Assembly (NCBI RefSeq): GCF_000455365.1
Contig: NZ_HG315684.1
Location: 23,854 to 87,853, forward strand
Length of the DNA stretch: 64,000 nt
Direction of reading: 5' to 3'
DNA from: Halopiger djelfimassiliensis
Lineage (GTDB): Archaea > Halobacteriota > Halobacteria > Halobacteriales > Natrialbaceae
In this document: in pieces, positions 62,742-64,000 of the stretch
Numbering within the stretch: position 1 is the first letter of the stretch
Layout: each line of letters opens with the position of its first letter
Translations under genes and position numbers: made by a program
Notes under the pieces: model-generated
Told to the model about the DNA's origin: nothing
What the model saw: the letters and a program-made list of their open reading frames with translations, nothing else
The model's database searches: none

Positions 62742-63599
62742 GTGGCATTCAGCAGGGATCCGCTCGACGAACTCGTCGTCCCCGACGGGACCGAAGCGAA
62801 GGAAGTCGCCCTCGAGACCGACGGTGACGTCCTCGTCGGCAGCCGGGCGACCGTCGAGTTCGGCGTACGCGGCCGCAACGTACTCGCTGGCGAAAGCGCC
62901 GAGTTCGGCGGCGAAATAGAGGCCGAAGGCGACTGTCGGCTCGATATGTGGTGTGACGTCGCCGAGAACGTGCTGGTCGGGCAGGACGCCTACATCGGCG
63001 AACGGGTCCACATCGGCGGCGAGTTGAAAGTCGCCGGCGACCTGGACATCGGCGACGACGTCGACATCGAGGAGGGATTCGAGGCAAACGGCTGGATCGT
63101 CATCCGGAACCCGATGCCGACGATCGTCTTCCTGTTCGTCTATCTCAAGCACCTCCTGCTCATCGGCGAAGAGGAGACCGCTCAGCGACTCGTCTCCGAG
63201 ATCGTCGACGAGGAAGACGGCGGTCCCGAGACCGAACCGCTCGTTATCCCCCGCAACGCGACGGTCGGGGACGACGCCTGGCGCGTCTCGACGCCGGCGA
63301 CGATCGGCGACGACTGTCGGCTCCACGGCAACGTCCGTGCCGAGACGATCGCCGTCGGCGACGACTGCAACGTCTTCGGGAGCCTCCGCGCCCGGGGCGA
63401 CGTCTCCATCGGGACGGGAACGCGCATTCACGGCGATCTGACCACCCGCAACGGCGACGTCACGATCGCCGGAAACGCGCGCGTCCTCGGCGACGTCTCG
63501 TGTGCCGACCTCGAACTGGGTCCGGAGGCCGAGATCGACGGGACGATCCGCGCCGACGGCGAGATCACGATGCGAACGACCGAACGCGAGCGCGAGTAA
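62742..63599 (+). CDS. Bactofilin-like polymer-forming beta-helix protein
   Basis: A 285-residue protein with two blocks of short hexapeptide-like beta-helix repeats (about 20-120 with DGDVLVGSRATVEFGVRG, and 180-280 with IGDDCRLHGNVRAETIAVG), the architecture of bactofilins and other polymer-forming cytoskeletal proteins. Between the blocks lies a hydrophobic helix (PTIVFLFVYLKHLLLIG, about 125-145) that could bind the membrane. Its role may be in cell shape or envelope scaffolding; this is inference. I use the GTG at 62742 (MAFSRDPLDELVVPDG) rather than the TTG four codons earlier, because it gives the usual N-terminus. A single gene. Confidence 0.78.
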   Translation: MAFSRDPLDELVVPDGTEAKEVALETDGDVLVGSRATVEFGVRGRNVLAGESAEFGGEIEAEGDCRLDMWCDVAENVLVGQDAYIGERVHIGGELKVAGDLDIGDDVDIEEGFEANGWIVIRNPMPTIVFLFVYLKHLLLIGEEETAQRLVSEIVDEEDGGPETEPLVIPRNATVGDDAWRVSTPATIGDDCRLHGNVRAETIAVGDDCNVFGSLRARGDVSIGTGTRIHGDLTTRNGDVTIAGNARVLGDVSCADLELGPEAEIDGTIRADGEITMRTTERERE

Positions 63600-63800
63600 G
63601 CCGTCGACCGACCCTCCCAGCCGGCGGGCGGTTTCGCCCACTCGTCGAGCGACCGGTGACGGCGATCCCGTCGTGGCGACCGCAATCGGACCGGCGACGT
63701 TTTCTACGGGTGAGTCTCGACCACATTTTTAATACTGATAATTACGATAGAGGGGGACAGGCATGGTATTTCAAGCCACACTGCAGCGACGGAGAGCACC

Positions 63801-64000
63801 ATGCGATCTATCGTACTGACGAAGGGCGTCCCGGACTTCTCGGACGGGGCGGTGTCGTTCGACGAGGACGGACACCTCGAGCGCGGAAAGACGCCGACGG
63901 TGATGAACCCGAACGACGAGGCCGCACTTCGGGCGGCCCTCCAGACCAGAGTTCGACACGGCGGACACGTAAGCGGTATGAGCATGGGTCCGCCGGGGTA
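63801..64000 (+). CDS. etfB: Electron transfer flavoprotein beta subunit, N-terminal part
   Basis: The first 66 residues of an ETF beta/FixA-type protein (MRSIVLTKGVPDFSDGAVSF, then DEAALRAALQTRVRHGG and SMGPPG) run to the window edge, so the gene is cut. ETF carries electrons from acyl-CoA and other dehydrogenases to the respiratory chain. A TATA-like TTTTTAATA at about 63726-63734 is 65-75 bases in front of the ATG, implying a leader of about 40 bases. The alpha subunit is expected next, outside the window. Confidence 0.88.
   Translation, partial: MRSIVLTKGVPDFSDGAVSFDEDGHLERGKTPTVMNPNDEAALRAALQTRVRHGGHVSGMSMGPPG

Noticed and set aside
1-64000. Frequent CTCGAG and GATC words taken as repeats or phase-variation sites
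   Set aside because: They come from favoured Leu-Glu and Asp/Ile codon pairs in coding sequence and show no ordered spacing.
1-64000. CRISPR array, origin of replication or prophage
   Set aside because: No regularly spaced direct repeats, no orc1/cdc6 gene with origin boxes, and no integrase, capsid or terminase genes were seen.

Overview
The window is chromosomal DNA from an extremely halophilic archaeon (class Halobacteria, most likely a member of the Natrialbales; the order is an inference from overall protein similarity, not a search). The support is very acidic proteins, GC-rich codons, archaeal-only proteins (RpoD/N/K, L18e, L7Ae, S28e, L24e, PriS, Gins51, isopentenyl phosphate kinase, Cdc48/CdcH), Tat signal peptides on secreted proteins, and TATA boxes about 25-30 bases in front of start codons, the usual haloarchaeal leaderless layout. 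The content is mostly housekeeping; I see no CRISPR array, prophage or intact insertion sequence.

Layout. 1-766: no credible gene, several perfect inverted repeats. 767-3780 (minus): HMG-CoA synthase, a DUF2150 protein, a TatD-like hydrolase. 3949-6452: a small HSP20-like protein coupled to the Cdc48-type ATPase. 6578-9937 (minus): peroxiredoxin, Gins51, primase small subunit, an acetyltransferase. 10061-12041: archease and RtcB, the RNA ligation pair. 12057-14116: a small acidic protein, a Bat-type regulator and divergent moaA. 14118-17637 (minus): a three-gene membrane operon (DUF4129, DUF58, DUF7519-like). 17858-24126: tRNA-Ser, S13-S4-S11-RpoD, tRNA-Leu, L18e-L13-S9-RpoN-RpoK-enolase-S2. 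24162-32288: ThiR, then mevalonate kinase, isopentenyl phosphate kinase, RNase J, polyprenyl diphosphate synthase, an acetyltransferase and GltX. 32422-37675: a cupredoxin, small proteins, an SDR, TmcA and a YbjQ-like protein. 37754-39351: L7Ae-S28e-L24e-Ndk with a long structured leader. 39605-46226: a DUF7344 regulator, superoxide dismutase, a P-loop ATPase pair and a thiamine-type ABC importer. 46229-53200: an MBL-fold enzyme, a membrane-anchored winged-helix protein, tRNA-Glu, an alpha/beta hydrolase, an IS200/IS605-type relic, a two-domain cupredoxin and a PAS/GAF/HTH regulator. 53609-64000: PEP carboxylase, MoxR, tRNA-Ser, citramalate synthase, several small conserved proteins, a bactofilin-like protein and the start of an ETF beta subunit.

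How genes relate. Four mevalonate/isoprenoid enzymes are here (HMG-CoA synthase, mevalonate kinase, isopentenyl phosphate kinase, polyprenyl synthase), consistent with archaeal lipid synthesis through isopentenyl phosphate. ThiR and the thiBPQ-like importer plausibly form one thiamine regulon. MoxR lies about 40 kb from the DUF58/DUF4129 operon with which its family normally works.

The most interesting non-coding element is the roughly 135-base leader of the L7Ae operon. It contains two mutually exclusive pairings and a K-turn-like internal loop immediately before the ribosome binding site. A second structured RNA candidate lies in front of RNase J. Other points of note are an IS605-type relic that may be a PATE or guide-RNA remnant, an HNH-like Cys/His protein, a cupredoxin fused to Yx(F/Y)xxD repeats, and a promoter-proximal short ORF overlapping the start of citramalate synthase.
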